DNA of 64,000 nt, from the NCBI RefSeq assembly GCF_947242115.1, contig NC_074721.1, positions 1,292,501-1,356,500 on the forward strand, in the 5' to 3' direction. How positions within the stretch are numbered: position 1 is the first letter of the stretch; each line of letters begins with the position of its first letter. Of the stretch, positions 23,038 through 35,164 are shown in pieces. Below the pieces are notes generated by a model. That model searched no databases. It was not told where the DNA came from and saw only the letters and a list, made by a program, of their open reading frames with translations. Position numbers and translations under genes: made by a program. The DNA comes from Biomphalaria glabrata (taxonomy: Eukaryota > Mollusca > Gastropoda > Planorbidae).

Positions 23038-23155
23038 CTGGATGTTTCTTTAGAATTGGTGATTATTAAATTCTTGCCCAATACCTCCCGCAGGACTTCA
23101 GTGGTTAGCGGGACCATTGCTGCCAGTGCTTATACCAAACGACCAGCAGTCGTCT
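23038..23155 (-). repeat. SINE-2 copy, old
   Basis: ggatgtttctttagaattg, acctcccgcaggac and aaacgaccagcag follow SINE-2 order on the minus strand. Heavily diverged. Confidence 0.5.
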
Positions 23156-23397
23156 GGAATAAATCCCGTTCACGTCCTAGATAAATGATAAGAAACTTGT
23201 CTTTATCCAACAGATATAAACACAATATTCCATGCCAATGTAGAAAACTACGAGAATGCTGGGTATTTTCACAAATGGCGGACAAACTATAAATAGCTAA
23301 CTTTTTGGTATGTCCGGGGTGCAAATTCAGGAACTGTTGACAGGCTAGATCTCTGTTTTACTTTTAATGTACGTGATATTTTGTTTGCAATTTTTCA

Positions 23398-23925
23398 CAC
23401 TGCTGAGTCAAAGTTCAACTTGAGTCAAAGTCCAAATTGAGTCAAAGTTCAAATTGAGTCAAAGTTCAAATTGAGCCAAAGTTCAAATTGAGTCAAAGTT
23501 CAACTTGAGTCAAAGTTCAAATTGAGTCAAAGTTCAAATTGAGTCAAAGTTCAAATTGAGTCAAAGTTCAACTTGAGTCAAAGTTCAAATTGAGTCGTCA
23601 AAGTTCAAATTGAGTCAAAGTTCAAATTGAGTCAAAGCTCAAATTGAGTCAAAGTTCAACTTGAGTCAAAGTTCAAATTGAGTCGTCAAAGTTCAAATTG
23701 AGTCAAAGTTCAAATTGAGTCAAAGCTCAAATTGAGTCAAAGTTCAAATTGAGTCAAAGTTCAAATTGAGTCAAAGTTCAAATTGAGTCAAAGTTCAAAT
23801 TGAGTCAAAGTTCAAATTGAGTCAAAGCTCAAATTGAGTCAAAGCTCAAATTGAGTCAAAGCTCAAATTGAGTCAAAGTTCAAGTTCAAGTTTACTGAGT
23901 CAAAGTTCAAATTCAAGTGCTGCAG
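23398..23925. repeat. 17-bp tandem array
   Basis: Close to 30 copies of tgagtcaaagttcaaat. Variants are caactt, gctcaaat and an occasional gtc insertion (tgagtcgtcaaag at 23592 and 23681). The two inserted variants occur in an identical neighbourhood, implying that a block of several units was duplicated as a whole. Confidence 0.95.
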
Positions 23926-24762
23926 TTTATAACAGAAAATAGTTCAAAGAGGAAGCCTTAGACTTTCACTCGATGACTTTCAACTTAGTTAAACACAAAA
24001 GACCCCTAACAAGACATAATGTAGAATAACGAACGGTTAAGTGATAATATCGATAAAATAACGGGGAAAAAAACCTGTCACGTGATAACCTTTGTTGATT
24101 AAATTTAGATCGTAATTTGTATAGAAGAGATAGAGAAGCACGTGACTCAATGTGGTTTGTTTACGATTGGTGAATGAGGTCCAAGATGAACTGCCAGGCG
24201 TTGAGATAGTCTTATAAGTGCAACTCAATTCTTTTTGATTTAGTTGCCAATAGTGACCTTGCCATTGTTTAGTTAGTTCAACTTACAAATATCCAACCAA
24301 TGAAATGAAAAGATGTGGAACACTGAATTTAAATCTTAGATTACCATTTTACAAACTAGGGAATCGGAGATGCTTAGGATTTAGTAATCTTTTTTAAAAA
24401 GAAAAATTGAAAGTCATTTGAAGGACATAGCTAATCAAGATATCAAAATAAATGGTGTCTATTTAGACGAAGGTCACTCTTCAAGGGACATTCAAATGAC
24501 ATTATTTTTTGACGCGTATTACATCTCAATAACACTTTTTTTTTAGACATTATCAACTGACCTTCACATTGACCTTTCCAAACTCAAAGAGAGGCTGACA
24601 TCTTCAGCAAATGGCCATAAAATCTTTTTATTTTTGTAGATCAGTGGCAAGTTTCTATGTCTGGGATGTTTATAAAGATACTTCCTGTACTCCTTAGAGC
24701 TCAACCGTATCAGAAATTATGGTATTTTGATTGTCTAGACTCTAGACAGTTTTAATATAATT
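23926..24762. other. Intergenic, no gene seen
   Basis: No repeat or gene recognised up to the target duplication at 24763-24775. Confidence 0.4.
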
Positions 24763-24775
24763 AGACTTCTCATCA

Positions 24776-25135
24776 CATTCAAAGTCCGCATCACAAACCA
24801 AGAAATCAGAGACAGGGTTACTGTAGCGATCGGAGCCCATGACGACCTGCTAACTATTGTGAAAAGACGAAAGCTTAAAACCTATGGCCACATTACAAGA
24901 TCTACGGGGCTCGCAAAGACCTTCCTTCAGGGAACAGTGCCAGGTTAAAAGAAGAAGAGGCAGACAGAAAAAGCGATGGGAGGACAACATTAAAGAAAGG
25001 ACGGGCCTGCCATTGAGAGAGGTTCTAAACAAGGCAAAAAAAAAAAAGGGGGAGGAATGGAGAAAGACGGTCGACAAATCTTGCCTGGTGCCCCAACGGT
25101 CCAACAGACTAAGGGATAGGTAAAGGTAAAGGTAA
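24776..25135 (+). mobile_element. LINE-D, 5'-truncated, with 13-bp target duplication
   Basis: The + strand encodes the C-terminus of a non-LTR reverse transcriptase: RVTNQEIRDRV, KLKTYGHITRSTGLAKTFLQ, then RRGRQKKRWEDNIKERTGLP, WRKTVDKS and SNRLRDR before a stop. One in-frame stop interrupts it near 24946. The tail is (GGTAAA)n. The 13-mer agacttctcatca stands at 24763-24775 and 25136-25148. Homologous 3' scraps are at 1410-1510 and 49404-49470. Confidence 0.85.
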
Positions 25136-25358
25136 AGACTTCTCATCAGGTCCACATTTAACGAGAAGCGCAGTAGTTTACAGGGCTACGCTTATCTAGC
25201 CGTGATCTACTTAATTTGCCTCTTTCAACGCAGACAAATCCGTTGTCTGCCTGTAGTTTACCTAGGTTCTCTTTTCTCGCCCTTTACACCACTCTCCGGC
25301 AGTAGCTTTCCTGTTAGTTCCCAAGAAGCATCCCGCGGCCTGAAGAAACTGCTATAGA

Positions 25359-25430
25359 CAGGGCCGGTCCTACAGGTTGCGGGGCCCACTGCGGCGGCAT
25401 AGGTTTTTCAGTGGCCCAAGACCGGCCCTG
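25359..25430. mobile_element. Minimal 72-bp hAT MITE
   Basis: Ends cagggccggtcc and gaccggccctg are inverted repeats of the same type as 22716-23027. Flanks gctataga (25351-25358) and gctagaga (25431-25438) agree at 7 of 8 positions, as expected for a hAT target duplication. At 72 bp it is little more than the two ends. Confidence 0.75.
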
Positions 25431-25732
25431 GCTAGAGATCTATTAGGAAAACAGTCATCAAAATAAAGAATGCTCATGGGAATTGTTCACATTTTATTGT
25501 CATAGTTTTAGACCGTTTTCATGAAATGCAAGATACTGTATTAAGTTGAGCGGAGTGAGAAAAAAAGCAAATTCACAATGGTGGTCTAGTTTAGCTTGCA
25601 GAGTATATTCGTTTTTATATATAAATAGTGTGCATTGTGTTTAGTGACGCTAAAATGTAGTGACGTAGACACACAGAGTAATGACGTTGCAGAATAGGAG
25701 TACACAAGAAGGGAATAGGTTTGAGCTTGAAG

Positions 25733-26311
25733 CAGGGGCGGACTGGCTATATTGGCATTCGGTCAAATGCTCGGTGGGCCGGCACCTAAATGGGCCAGTA
25801 GAACCACAGTAATCATCTTTTTAAAAAAAAAATCACGTATGTTTTATAAGATAAGGGCCGCATGGATGTCACTTCGGCACGTATTAAATTGTGGAAGATT
25901 TTCTAGTATTCGCTTACAAAAGAGGCCCTCTGGGTGAAGTGTACAGCTATCGATACATTATCAAACTCGACAGAATGATTTTGAGGACATTTCGACCTAG
26001 AATTATCTTATCTTATATAATACAGACGTTACTTCAAAAAAGAAGATGATTACGTCCTACGCGTCATGCATTTAGTCATGCATATTAACCAATGACTTAA
26101 ATTCTGCCAAGTCACTGGTTTTCCTGGCTAGCTCAGGCAACCCATTCCATGCTCTAATAGCACTAGGGAAGAAGGAGCATTTGTACAAATTTGTCCTAGC
26201 ATATGGGACGAGGAATGTGATTTTTTTTGGATTTCCATCATATAATATACAATTTATGGGCCGGACGAAATAGAGAGGCCCGGGCCGATTTTGACACCCA
26301 GTCCGACCCTG
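25733..26311. mobile_element. hAT-like element with exact target duplication and nested LINE
   Basis: Begins caggggcggactggctat and ends cacccagtccgaccctg. The 8-mer gcttgaag occurs at 25725-25732 and 26312-26319. The subterminal region contains ggtgggccgg and its counterpart gggccggacg. A LINE-A 3' end is inserted at 26002-26220. Without it the element is about 360 bp and non-coding. Confidence 0.9.
26002..26220 (-). mobile_element. LINE-A 3' end nested in a hAT element
   Basis: The minus strand reads GTFLVPYARTNLYKCSFF then PSAIRAWNGLPELARKTSDL and AEFKSLVNMHD, stop, then a tataagataagat tail. It is near-consensus for the family, hence relatively young. The reading frame is clean over this stretch. 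Confidence 0.85.
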
Positions 26312-26554
26312 GCTTGAAGTTTGAGGCAAGAAGCAAGGTAAATAGACTGCTAGGAAATATCGACTGATTAAGAAACATAGAACGACCATTCCATAATGTA
26401 AATAAGCAAAGTTGAAGTCTTTACAAGTCTCATTAAGTGTATAGTTGTTAACTTATGTGTGTGTCACTAGAATATGTCAAACTCGTAGTTAGTATATTAA
26501 GTCAGTAATCTTGTGAGATCAAGTCAAGTCAATAGTATCAAACAGACAACACAT

Positions 26555-26712
26555 TCAAGTCCGGACACCCTACTGATTGAAGCTGTGTTTCCTGAACGCC
26601 TTAAGGTAGCATGCAAACCTTTCCCCCCCCCCCCCCAATAGGTCCACCAAAATGTTTGGGCCTGATAGCAATGAGCTATTAGATCAAAAGTGCGCTATAC
26701 AAAGTCATTAAA
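26555..26712 (+). repeat. SINE-3 copy, old
   Basis: ccggacaccctactg, gaacgccttaaggtagca, a long C-run, aataggtccacc and aagtgcgctatac align with SINE-3 in order. The tRNA-like head is missing. Confidence 0.5.
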
Positions 26713-27229
26713 GAAAAATTAATATGAGAACATAAAAGTTCCAATAAGTAAGACAAATGAAGAACTTTTTACTTGATCTGTTTTTAAAGGAAAAATTTGT
26801 GTCTATATCAATTATTTAAATCTATAGGTTGCTTTTTTTTCCTGGGTATGTGAAAGGGGAAATAATCTTGTATAAACAGTTATTCGTGTTTTAATTACTG
26901 AATCATATACCTTTGCAAAAATTACAAATTTAATTACTCCACACTATTTCTTTTACTATTCCTCCAATTAGTTATTGAAATTCATCAGGAGACAAAAAAA
27001 AAAAAAAAATAAAATGAGCTAAAATTTGGGCAGACACGGATCTCGAAATCGATTAAAAAAAAATTTCTAGAAAGTGGCAGTTTATGTATATCTTTGGAAG
27101 AAAATATTAGCAAATTGGTCACAAGGGGAAACTCTGGTTTGACAGTTACGAATTTTCAAAATATAATTATCTTTGAAATTTAATTTGGCCTCGAGGTATA
27201 GACTATCTTTATCTTCAACACTCGTACGC
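26713..27229. other. Intergenic, no gene seen
   Basis: AT-rich DNA with poly-A tracts. Nothing recognised. Confidence 0.4.
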
Positions 27230-27428
27230 CAGGGTAATGTTCAAATCCTGATGAAAACTCGGATCTTTAGAGCGCCTCTGATTCCACCCAGGGGGGGAAA
27301 GTAAAGGCGGTTGGTTATTGTGCTGGCTAAATGACACCCTCGTTAACCGTGGGCCACAGGAACAGATGACCTTCATTTAGTTGACCTGGCCTATAGATTG
27401 CAAGGTCTGAAAGGGGAAGATTTTACTT
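27230..27428 (+). repeat. SINE-1 copy lacking most of its tRNA head
   Basis: Contains gttcaaatcctgatgaaaac, agagcgcctctgattccacc, taaaggcggttggttattg, cgttaaccgtgggccacag and aaggtctgaaaggggaag in family order. Confidence 0.75.
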
Positions 27429-27622
27429 TATTAAGGTGCTCAATACAAAATGTCCAGGAACATTTTGCGCACTGTCTTCAAAGCCTGGACTATAAGCCTA
27501 TCCCCAGACTTTTATGAATCTATACCATATATCTAGATCCCTAATTCTAGTCTAGACTAATGTCTTTTAATGTTTCAATGTCTGGTTCTGTATCAGCAAA
27601 GTACAATATTTTTATACTGTAT

Positions 27623-27830
27623 ATCAGCATCATCATCATCATCAAACTCCAAATCCGCTCAAATCCTCTCTTGCAAAAACCCTGGACAGAAACCCTGCTG
27701 TCTTGCGTAGTGCATAAATGTCGCCATACAGGTCGAGAATTTTGGGTTTCCCAGACCTGTCGAGACAGAGATCAGCAAGTCTAGGGCAGTCGAACAGAAT
27801 ATGGGGCACGGTTTCCTCTTCTTCCCTACA
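27623..27830 (-). mobile_element. I-type LINE 3' end with 10-bp target duplication
   Basis: The minus strand encodes CREEEETVPHILFDCPRLAD.. (Cys-His zinc-knuckle tail of I/Jockey-like elements), then DLYGDIYALRKTAGFLSRV. It ends with a (GAT)n tail. The 10-mer tatactgtat lies at 27613-27622 and 27831-27840. The longer open frame that runs past 27830 includes flanking host DNA and is not part of the element. Confidence 0.82.
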
Positions 27831-28035
27831 TATACTGTATGTAGATTTATACATACGTTTGACCAGGATTTTTCCTGGGGGAGGGGGTATCGTTCACTAT
27901 TTATTAAGAGCAGGGCTGTTGGACGTAATCTTAAAGGAATAATTGTGTTTAAAAAAACAACAACTTTGAAATTATATTCTTGGTTTAAATGTTGAATATG
28001 AGATAGAGAGACAGGCAGAAGGACAGACAGACGGA

Positions 28036-28052
28036 TACTTAGGAAGAAACAT

Positions 28053-28099
<47 letters not shown>

Positions 28100-28207
28100 A
28101 ACTAATTACAAAGTAAGGTTTACACTAATTTTAAATTAAAAATAAGAACTTTTCTCCAATCGATTTTTATAACACATAAAGACAGAATGGACGAATTAGT
28201 GTGTAAC

Positions 28208-28252
<45 letters not shown>

Positions 28253-28262
28253 GAGCGCTCTA
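28036..28262. repeat. (GA)n and (GACA)n microsatellites
   Basis: GA runs at about 28050-28100 and 28207-28222, then (GACA)n at 28223-28250. Confidence 0.9.
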
Positions 28263-28397
28263 AGAATATAGTATTTAATCTCTACTCACCTCTGGAGTGA
28301 CATAAGTTCAAACAGTTCCCTTGATACTCTGGCTTGTTATCAAATACCACGTGACAATGTTTTTGTCCACATACATTTTTCTTCGTTTCTTTCAACT

Positions 28398-29792
28398 TCA
28401 CCAAGACAGAGACACACTCAATACAACTACACCAAGACAGGGACACACTCAATACAACTACACCAAGACAGAGACACACTCAATACAACTACACCAAGAC
28501 AGAGACACACTCAATACAACTACACCAAGACAGAGACACACTCAATACAACTACACCAAGACAGAGACACACTCAATACAACTACACCAAGACAGAGACA
28601 CTCTCAATACAACTACACCAAGACAGAGACACACTCAATACAACTTCACCAAGACAGAGACACTCTCAATACAAATTCACCAAGAGAGAGACACACTCAA
28701 TACAACTTCACCAAGACAGAGACACTCTCAATACAACTTCACCAAGAGAGAGACACACTCAATACAACTTCACCAAGACAGAGACACTCTCAATACAACT
28801 TCACCAAGAGAGAGACACACTCAATACAACTTCACCAAGAGAGAGACACACTCAGTACAACTTCACCAAGAGAGAGACACACTCAATACAACTTCACAAA
28901 GACAGAGACACACTCAATACAACTTCACCAAGAGAGAGACACACTCAATACAACTTCACAAAGAGATAGACACACTCAGTACAACTTCACCAAGAGAGAG
29001 ACACACTCAATACAACTTCACAAAGACAGTGACACACTCAATACAACTTCACCAAGAGAGAGACACACTCAATACAACGTCACCGAGATAGAGACACACT
29101 CAATACAACTTCACCAAGACAGAGACACTCTCAATACAACTTCACCAAGAGAGAGACACTCTCAATACAACTACAACAAGACAGAGACACACTCAATACA
29201 ACTTCACCAAGACAGAGACACTCTCAATACAACTTCACCAAGACAGAGACACACTCAATACAACTACACCAAGACAGAGACACTCTCAATACAACTTCAC
29301 CAAGACAGAGACACACTCAGTACAACTTCACCAAGACAGAGACACTCTCAATACAACTTCACCAAGACAGAGACACTCTCAATACAACTTCACCAAGAGA
29401 GAGACACTCTCAATACAACTACAACAAGACAGAGACACACTCAATACAACTTCACCAAGAGAGAGACACTCTCAATACAACTTTACCAAGACAGAGACAC
29501 TCTCAATACAACCTCACCAAGACAGAGACACACTCAATACAACTACAACAAGACAGAGACACACTCAATACAACTTTACCAAGAGAGAGACACTCTCAAT
29601 ACAACTTCACCAAGAGAGAGACACTCTCAATAGAACTTCACCAAGACAGAGACACACTCAATACAACTTCACCAAGAGAGAGACACTCTCAATACAACTT
29701 CAACAAGACAGAGACACTCTCAATACAACTTCACCAAGAGAGAGACACTCTCAATACAACTACAACAAGACAGAGACACTTTAATACAACGT
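28398..29792. repeat. 31-bp tandem array
   Basis: About 45 copies of agacagagacacactcaata plus caactacacca. Two alternating positions vary (acagag/gagag; cacact/cactct; ctacacc/cttcacc/ctacaac). Since 31 is not a multiple of 3, three units make one 31-residue peptide period, and the + strand stays open for 256 codons (HQDRDTLNTTTPRQRHTQYN..). There is no start context or domain, so it is judged non-coding. Confidence 0.95.
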
Positions 29793-30061
29793 ACCGCCAT
29801 AGTCACCGAAGATCTGTTTGCTCAACAAAATCAAATGTTAACACATCCACGGATCTGGAAACACTATCTCTTGTCCTTAAGTTCCTTCTATCACATTGTC
29901 TCCACCTTTTCATTGAGTTAGTTTTCCATATATCAAAAATTATCTTAGCACTGCATTGTCTTGCATCGTCACACAGTCAATTTCAGTTTAAAATAAAAAC
30001 ACTTTTACCATTCTAGACTTATTGTACTATTTCCTGTTCCTACACATATCCTAGATTTAAC
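29793..30061. other. Intergenic, no gene seen
   Basis: Nothing recognised between the 31-bp and 19-bp arrays. Confidence 0.35.
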
Positions 30062-30160
30062 CAACTCCTAGACCAGATACCAACTCCTAGACCAGATACC
30101 AACTCCTAGACCAGATACCAACTCCTAGACCAGATACCAACTCCTAGACCAGGCCTCAGT
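30062..30160. repeat. 19-bp tandem array, five copies
   Basis: Unit actcctagaccagatacca, nearly identical copies. Confidence 0.92.
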
Positions 30161-31712
30161 CCTATTCTCTCCTAACCAGAGATATACTCCGTAAACTTGT
30201 CCTAGACATAATCTGGAGAACAATTATCAGATACATGCTAAACATATTTCATTTATATCCTATAAAAAATCAGACTTTTAATGGATGTGTTCTAGTCATC
30301 CCATCTAGACTAGTCATACTCTAGACATGTGCTAAACAAATCCTTAGTCAGTACCTAGATATACACTGGATTTGTTAAACTCAACTTTCAAAACTATAAC
30401 CTTGTTACCGACCCGAAACGAAAAGTTTTACTGCACCAACACACACACACACATATTTACACACACACACACACACACACAGAGTAGAATAGTTATATAC
30501 TTAGCTCACTATCTTTCCTTCGAAATTAAAAAAAAAAAAATACCAGAGAGGAAAAAAAAAAGCATATGGTGTTAGCTCAGAGGCGGATACTTGATAGGGT
30601 TTTAATTCTTAAAATGTGTTCGTTAGCTTAAAGTTGATATTTTAGATTTCTTGATGAAAGGATTTAAAAAAAAATCAACAACAAATAAACAAAATATAAT
30701 AAAAATTGTCGGATTTAGCAATAAAGAATGTCGATTAACCAATAGAAGACGGGGTCTGTTCGGATCACCGAATGCGGAATATTGTAAACGCATACAATAA
30801 AACAAATTCCTATGGGGGTAATATACAGGAGAACAAAGCGTTATTCGTAGTAGCTTACCATTAGTAAAAGAAACAAAAGCTGATTTACTGATATAAAGGA
30901 TCGATTATTAGACCCCACACTTATACTTAAAGTTAGTTTGTTTAGTTCAGGTCCAAGGTCTGAGTTCAGCATGAAACATTATTTGTGTGTACAGTTCAAT
31001 CCAGTAATAAAAGAAATTACATATGCTTGGGATATTCTGACATATAAAAACCTATTTTAAAACAACTACCAACATTACTTATATATTTGAAACTTACGTT
31101 TTTTTAATACCAAAGTAGTTCTATGACGATTGAAAATAACATTTACGCCCATGGCGATTGAAAATAGCATTACTGCCTTTTATGATTGAATATAAGAGGG
31201 CCTCATGAGTGAAAGTGTAGGGGGGGGGGCTGATTTAGGGCCCGTAGTAACCAGACATTTATGACCCACTAGTACCCCGCCCATAGGATTTACAGCTTTT
31301 TCGAACACTACAGATATAGCAGAGTAGGAAGGGTGAGGCAGTCCCCTCTTAGCAAACAATTGTAGGAGTTTTAAAAACCAGCCTTCGGATTAGATACAGC
31401 TCAAGAAAAGTAAAGATAATAATTGGAAAACATTTACCAAAGACATTGGTCAATAGTGTGTGGCGCAAAATTGTTATGGGTTAAATTATATTAGGGTCTC
31501 GGTTTTCTGATAAAGTTGTAGGTCTATTAGGGCTACATTATACTGCATTCCTCATCAATCTCCGGACTCAAAGACAAGCCTTATTATACTGGTTAAGATT
31601 GCATTGGGTTAATTTGTACTGGCATAACCAGATCAACGATAGAGCACGATTGTGAACCCCCTCGTGGCGTCAAAAGTAAAGGAGGTTTCCAGATTTACAA
31701 AATATTTACTTT
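30161..31712. other. Intergenic, no gene seen; small CA microsatellite
   Basis: (CA)n at about 30440-30482, otherwise AT-rich. A short phrase near 31545-31585 (actgcattcctcatcaatct) matches the LINE-H 3' end at 3700-3730 and is probably a scrap. Confidence 0.4.
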
Positions 31713-31979
31713 TTAACTCTTTCACTCCGAAGTGACGATACCATCGTTGATTTGACCATTTTGTTAAATTAAATTAATGTTTAATTTTATAAACGTTTAT
31801 TTTGTGTTATATTAAAAGAGCTTTGCATTCTCCTTTAAATCTGTACCCAAATAAAACATTTACTGATAACAAACGACAAAGCTATTGAAGCTTAATCATA
31901 ATAGGGGAGTGAAACAGTAATTAGCAGATGAAGAATTCCGCAGAAACGCGGACAAAAAATTACGGAGAGAAAGAGTTAA
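31713..31979. mobile_element. TTAA-flanked MITE, long 267-bp form
   Basis: Starts ttaactctttcactccg and ends cggagagaaagagttaa, with TTAA at both edges. Both terminal 50-60 bases align with the 81-bp copies at 640-720 and 59294-59374 (in inverse order). The short form is therefore an internal deletion of something like this. Non-coding. Confidence 0.75.
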
Positions 31980-32520
31980 CAAAATATACAAAATTTTATA
32001 CAAGAAAATACGTGAAATTAAAATTACAATGACTTCATTTCGTTCTTCATATACTTGTGTTAACATTTATTTATAATTGAAGTGCATTTATTTTAAAGCT
32101 TGATGAGAGATGGGCTATCACGTGATAAATTTCGGCATTGTGTATTGGTTAGATTTCTCTTGTCTTTAAATGAATTAAATCTTATAAGATAACTGCAACA
32201 TTTGCTGATTCTTGTCCGCATGTCCGCTTGGTGGCAGAAAGTATAGCAGCTGTTACATTACCTCATGCCCGCGTAGAGGCAGAAAACATAGTATGATCTG
32301 TCCGCGTAGAGGCAAAATTATAGTATGATATGTCCGCATGTCTACTTGAGAGTCAGGCGGACAATTTGCTAATACTGCACATCCTTTTCCCTGTAGCATG
32401 GCTCAGTGACCAGCTTTCTTCTAATGAAATACAAGTGCCTTCACTATTAACCAATTTTATAACAGAATCGGACTTGTGGTTATCACGACACTGTAACATT
32501 TAGCTTTGGTTGATCAGTCT
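31980..32520. other. Intergenic, short local repeat
   Basis: A local repeat of gtccgcgtagaggcaaaa / tagtatgat words lies at 32215-32345. No gene seen. Confidence 0.4.
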
Positions 32521-32523
32521 ATT

Positions 32524-32706
32524 GGATGGTTGTCTGTTCTTGCGGTTTTCGTGATAGACTGTCGTATGGATTTATTGATGGTTTAGGGTTCAAACCCTGC
32601 CCAATCCCATCCTCCGTCGTCCTGCGGGAGGTTTGGACTAGGAAGTAAACTATCTTCAAATCTGAAGGAACATCCGAAACATGTAAAACATTTTACAAAC
32701 ATTTTA
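32524..32706 (+). repeat. SINE-2 copy
   Basis: ggatggttgtctgttcttgc, B-box gggttcaaaccctgcccaat, ggaggtttggactaggaagt, aaatctgaaggaacatccga and a repeated acattttacaa tail. Confidence 0.82.
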
Positions 32707-33049
32707 CAAACATTTAATGAGGTCAAGAGCTAAAGGTCAAAGGCTTATGAACTCTGTCTCTATTGTCCTTTGACCTGTAGTCAGAGATGGCAATGTATGG
32801 ACCTGTGTGCTATAGACAATTCTATAAAGCGGCAATGTGTTTTGAAATGTGGAGAGGGGTGGTGAAGGGGAATCGAATGTTTAAACATTGTGTAACCAAC
32901 GTTGTTACTTGTGACACTTGACACAACAGAAGGATTCTAGTTTGACATACTCGATGAGCACAGTGGAGAGCCTTAATGGAAGAAGTTTCAGAATGATATA
33001 ATTATGTGTAGGTTCACGAGACTTAAGTCCCTTAGGATGTCTCAAAGTC

Positions 33050-34257
33050 ATGTTTTATGTCGCTGAACAAAGTCATGTTTTAAGTAACTGAGCAAAGTCA
33101 TGTTTTAAGTAACTGAGCAAAGTCATGTTTTAATTTAAAGTGACTGAACAAAGTCATGTTTTAAGTGACTGAACATAGTCATGTTTTAAGTGACTAAACA
33201 AAGTCATGTTTTAAGTAACTGAACAAAGTCATGTTTTAAGTAACTGAACAAAGTCATGTTTTAAGTCACTGAACAAAGTCATGTTTTAAGTGACTGAACT
33301 AAGTCATGCTTTAAGTGACTAACTAAGTCATGTTTTAAGTGACTGAACTAAGTCAAGTTTTAAGTGACTGAACAAAGTCATGTTTTAAGTAACTGAACAA
33401 AGTCATGTTTTAAGTCGCTGAACAAAGTCAAGTTTTAAGTAACTGAATAAAGTCATGTTTTAAGTCGCTAAACAAAGTCATGTTTTATGTCGCTAAACAC
33501 AGTCTTGTTTTACGTAACTGAACAAAGTCATGTTTTAAGTCACTAAACAAAATCATGTTTTATGTCGCTGAACAAAGTCATGTTTTAAGTAACAGAATAA
33601 AGTCATGATTTAGGTAACTGAACAAAGTCATGTTTTAAGTGACTGAATAAAGTCATGTTTTAAGTCGCTGAACAAAATCATGTTTTATGTCGCTGAACAA
33701 AGTCATGTTTTAAGTTGCTGAACAAAATCATGTTTTAAGTAACTGAATAAAGTCATGTTTTAAGTCGGTGAACAAAGTCATGTTTTAAGTCGCTGAACAA
33801 AGTCAAGTTTTAAGTAACTGAATAAAGTCATGTTTTAAGTCGGTGAACAAAGTCATGTTTTAAGTCGGTGAACAAAGTCATGTTTTAAGTCGCTAAACAA
33901 AGTCATGTTTTAAGTCACTGAACAAAGTCATGTTTTAAGTCACTGAACAAAGTCATGTTTAAAGTGACTGAACAAAGTCATGTTTTAAGTCACTAAACAT
34001 AGTCATGTTTTAAGTGACTGAACAAAGTCATGTTTTAGTTAACTAAACAAAGTCATGTTTTAAGTGACTGAACAAAGTCATGCTTTAATTGACTGAACAA
34101 AGTCATGTTTTAAGTGACTGAACCAAGTTATGTTTTAAGTGACTGAACAAAGTCATGTCTTAAGTAACTGAATAAAGTCATGTTTTAGGTAACTGAACAA
34201 AGTCTTGTTTTAAGTAACTGAACAAAGTCATGTTTTAAGTCACTGAACAAAGTCATG
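33050..34257. repeat. 25-bp tandem array
   Basis: About 48 copies of aagtcatgttttaagtgact plus gaaca, with frequent substitutions (gtaact, gtcgct, gtcggt, gtcact). Similar variants cluster (cgctg/cggtg around 33400-33900), indicating local block duplications. Confidence 0.95.
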
Positions 34258-34285
34258 TTTACATCTAAGTCTCTATCTTTGTTAT

Positions 34286-34346
34286 GGTATGTGTGTGTGT
34301 GTGTGTGTGTGTCTTGTGTGTGTGTGTGTTGTGTGTGTGTGTATGT
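34286..34346. repeat. (GT)n microsatellite
   Basis: GT run with two short interruptions. Confidence 0.95.
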
Positions 34347-34849
34347 GTGTTTCTGTGGTCACCCTGGGATGATGTTATCGATTTGTTGTGAATGATACAA
34401 CATAGCTGGCATTGTGTTATTTGGTCTTATTTAGGACAGACGGACTCCAGACAGGAAACTGAAAAGTTGTTATTGTAGTGAGTTAGATTTTAGTTTAAAA
34501 AAATATAATGACCAAAGTCCTCTACATTTATTTGTATCTCATGTCAACATAATTTTGTCTACATTAAAATAAAAGTTATATTTAGTCTTTTTCACAAGGA
34601 AGCCATTATAGTTATTTGAAGTTTTATTGGTTAAGATTTTTACGCCTACAGCGGTGTAGTTGTCTACCAGCAGTTTGGTGCTACAGATCAACGGCCGGCA
34701 ACAGCAATCGTATAGTCATTGGCTTCTAATATAATGGCAAGGTCTTCGATTACAAAGATTGAGATGCGTGCGGTGTTTACATGACTACGCAGACCCCGTT
34801 GCGACCTACATATTTTTTTTCCGCCTCTCTAGACAAAGCCTTAATCCGC

Positions 34850-34995
34850 CGGCGATCTTTTTATGCGAGCTTAAAGGAGGGCGGCGTAACAGAGTCCGTA
34901 AGCGCTATGAAGATCAACTCAGGCGTTATTTCGTATTTGCTGGCATAGAGGATTGTAGCTGGCAGCAGATGACCTCTGAAAGAGACATTTGGAAA
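34850..34995 (+). mobile_element. LINE-H C-terminal fragment
   Basis: The + strand reads LCELKGGRRNRVRKRYEDQL then RRYFVFAGIEDCSWQQMTSE and RDIWKVI. This parallels FKDGRRKR..RFKCQLRRQLALAD at 62180-62275, the region before the terminal zinc finger. It is a degraded relic whose 5' limit is unclear. Confidence 0.6.
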
Positions 34996-35077
34996 GTCAT
35001 CTAAAACTGCCAAGGACACGGTTTTGTTTTATTTATTTAGTTTTAATGTCGTCTGCTCTATTTCATTTCTATTTTCG

Positions 35078-35152
35078 GAGTGATGTGGCCCGCGACAAAA
35101 ATGCTCGTGTTTTATTAGGCCCTCGGGCTGAAGAAGGTTGGGAATCACTGTA
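35078..35152. mobile_element. Solo right end of the gatgcccaa-type hAT
   Basis: gtggcccgcgacaaaaatg and ggttgggaatcactg match the right end of 19378-20046 and 60437-61137. The left end was not found. Confidence 0.5.
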
Positions 35153-35164
35153 TGAAATGAAATC

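Noticed and set aside
23398-23925. CRISPR-like direct repeat array
   Set aside because: Contiguous 17-bp units without spacers in animal DNA; an ordinary minisatellite.
28321-29091. 256-codon + frame
   Set aside because: Entirely 31-bp array; same peptides in shifted frames, no domain.
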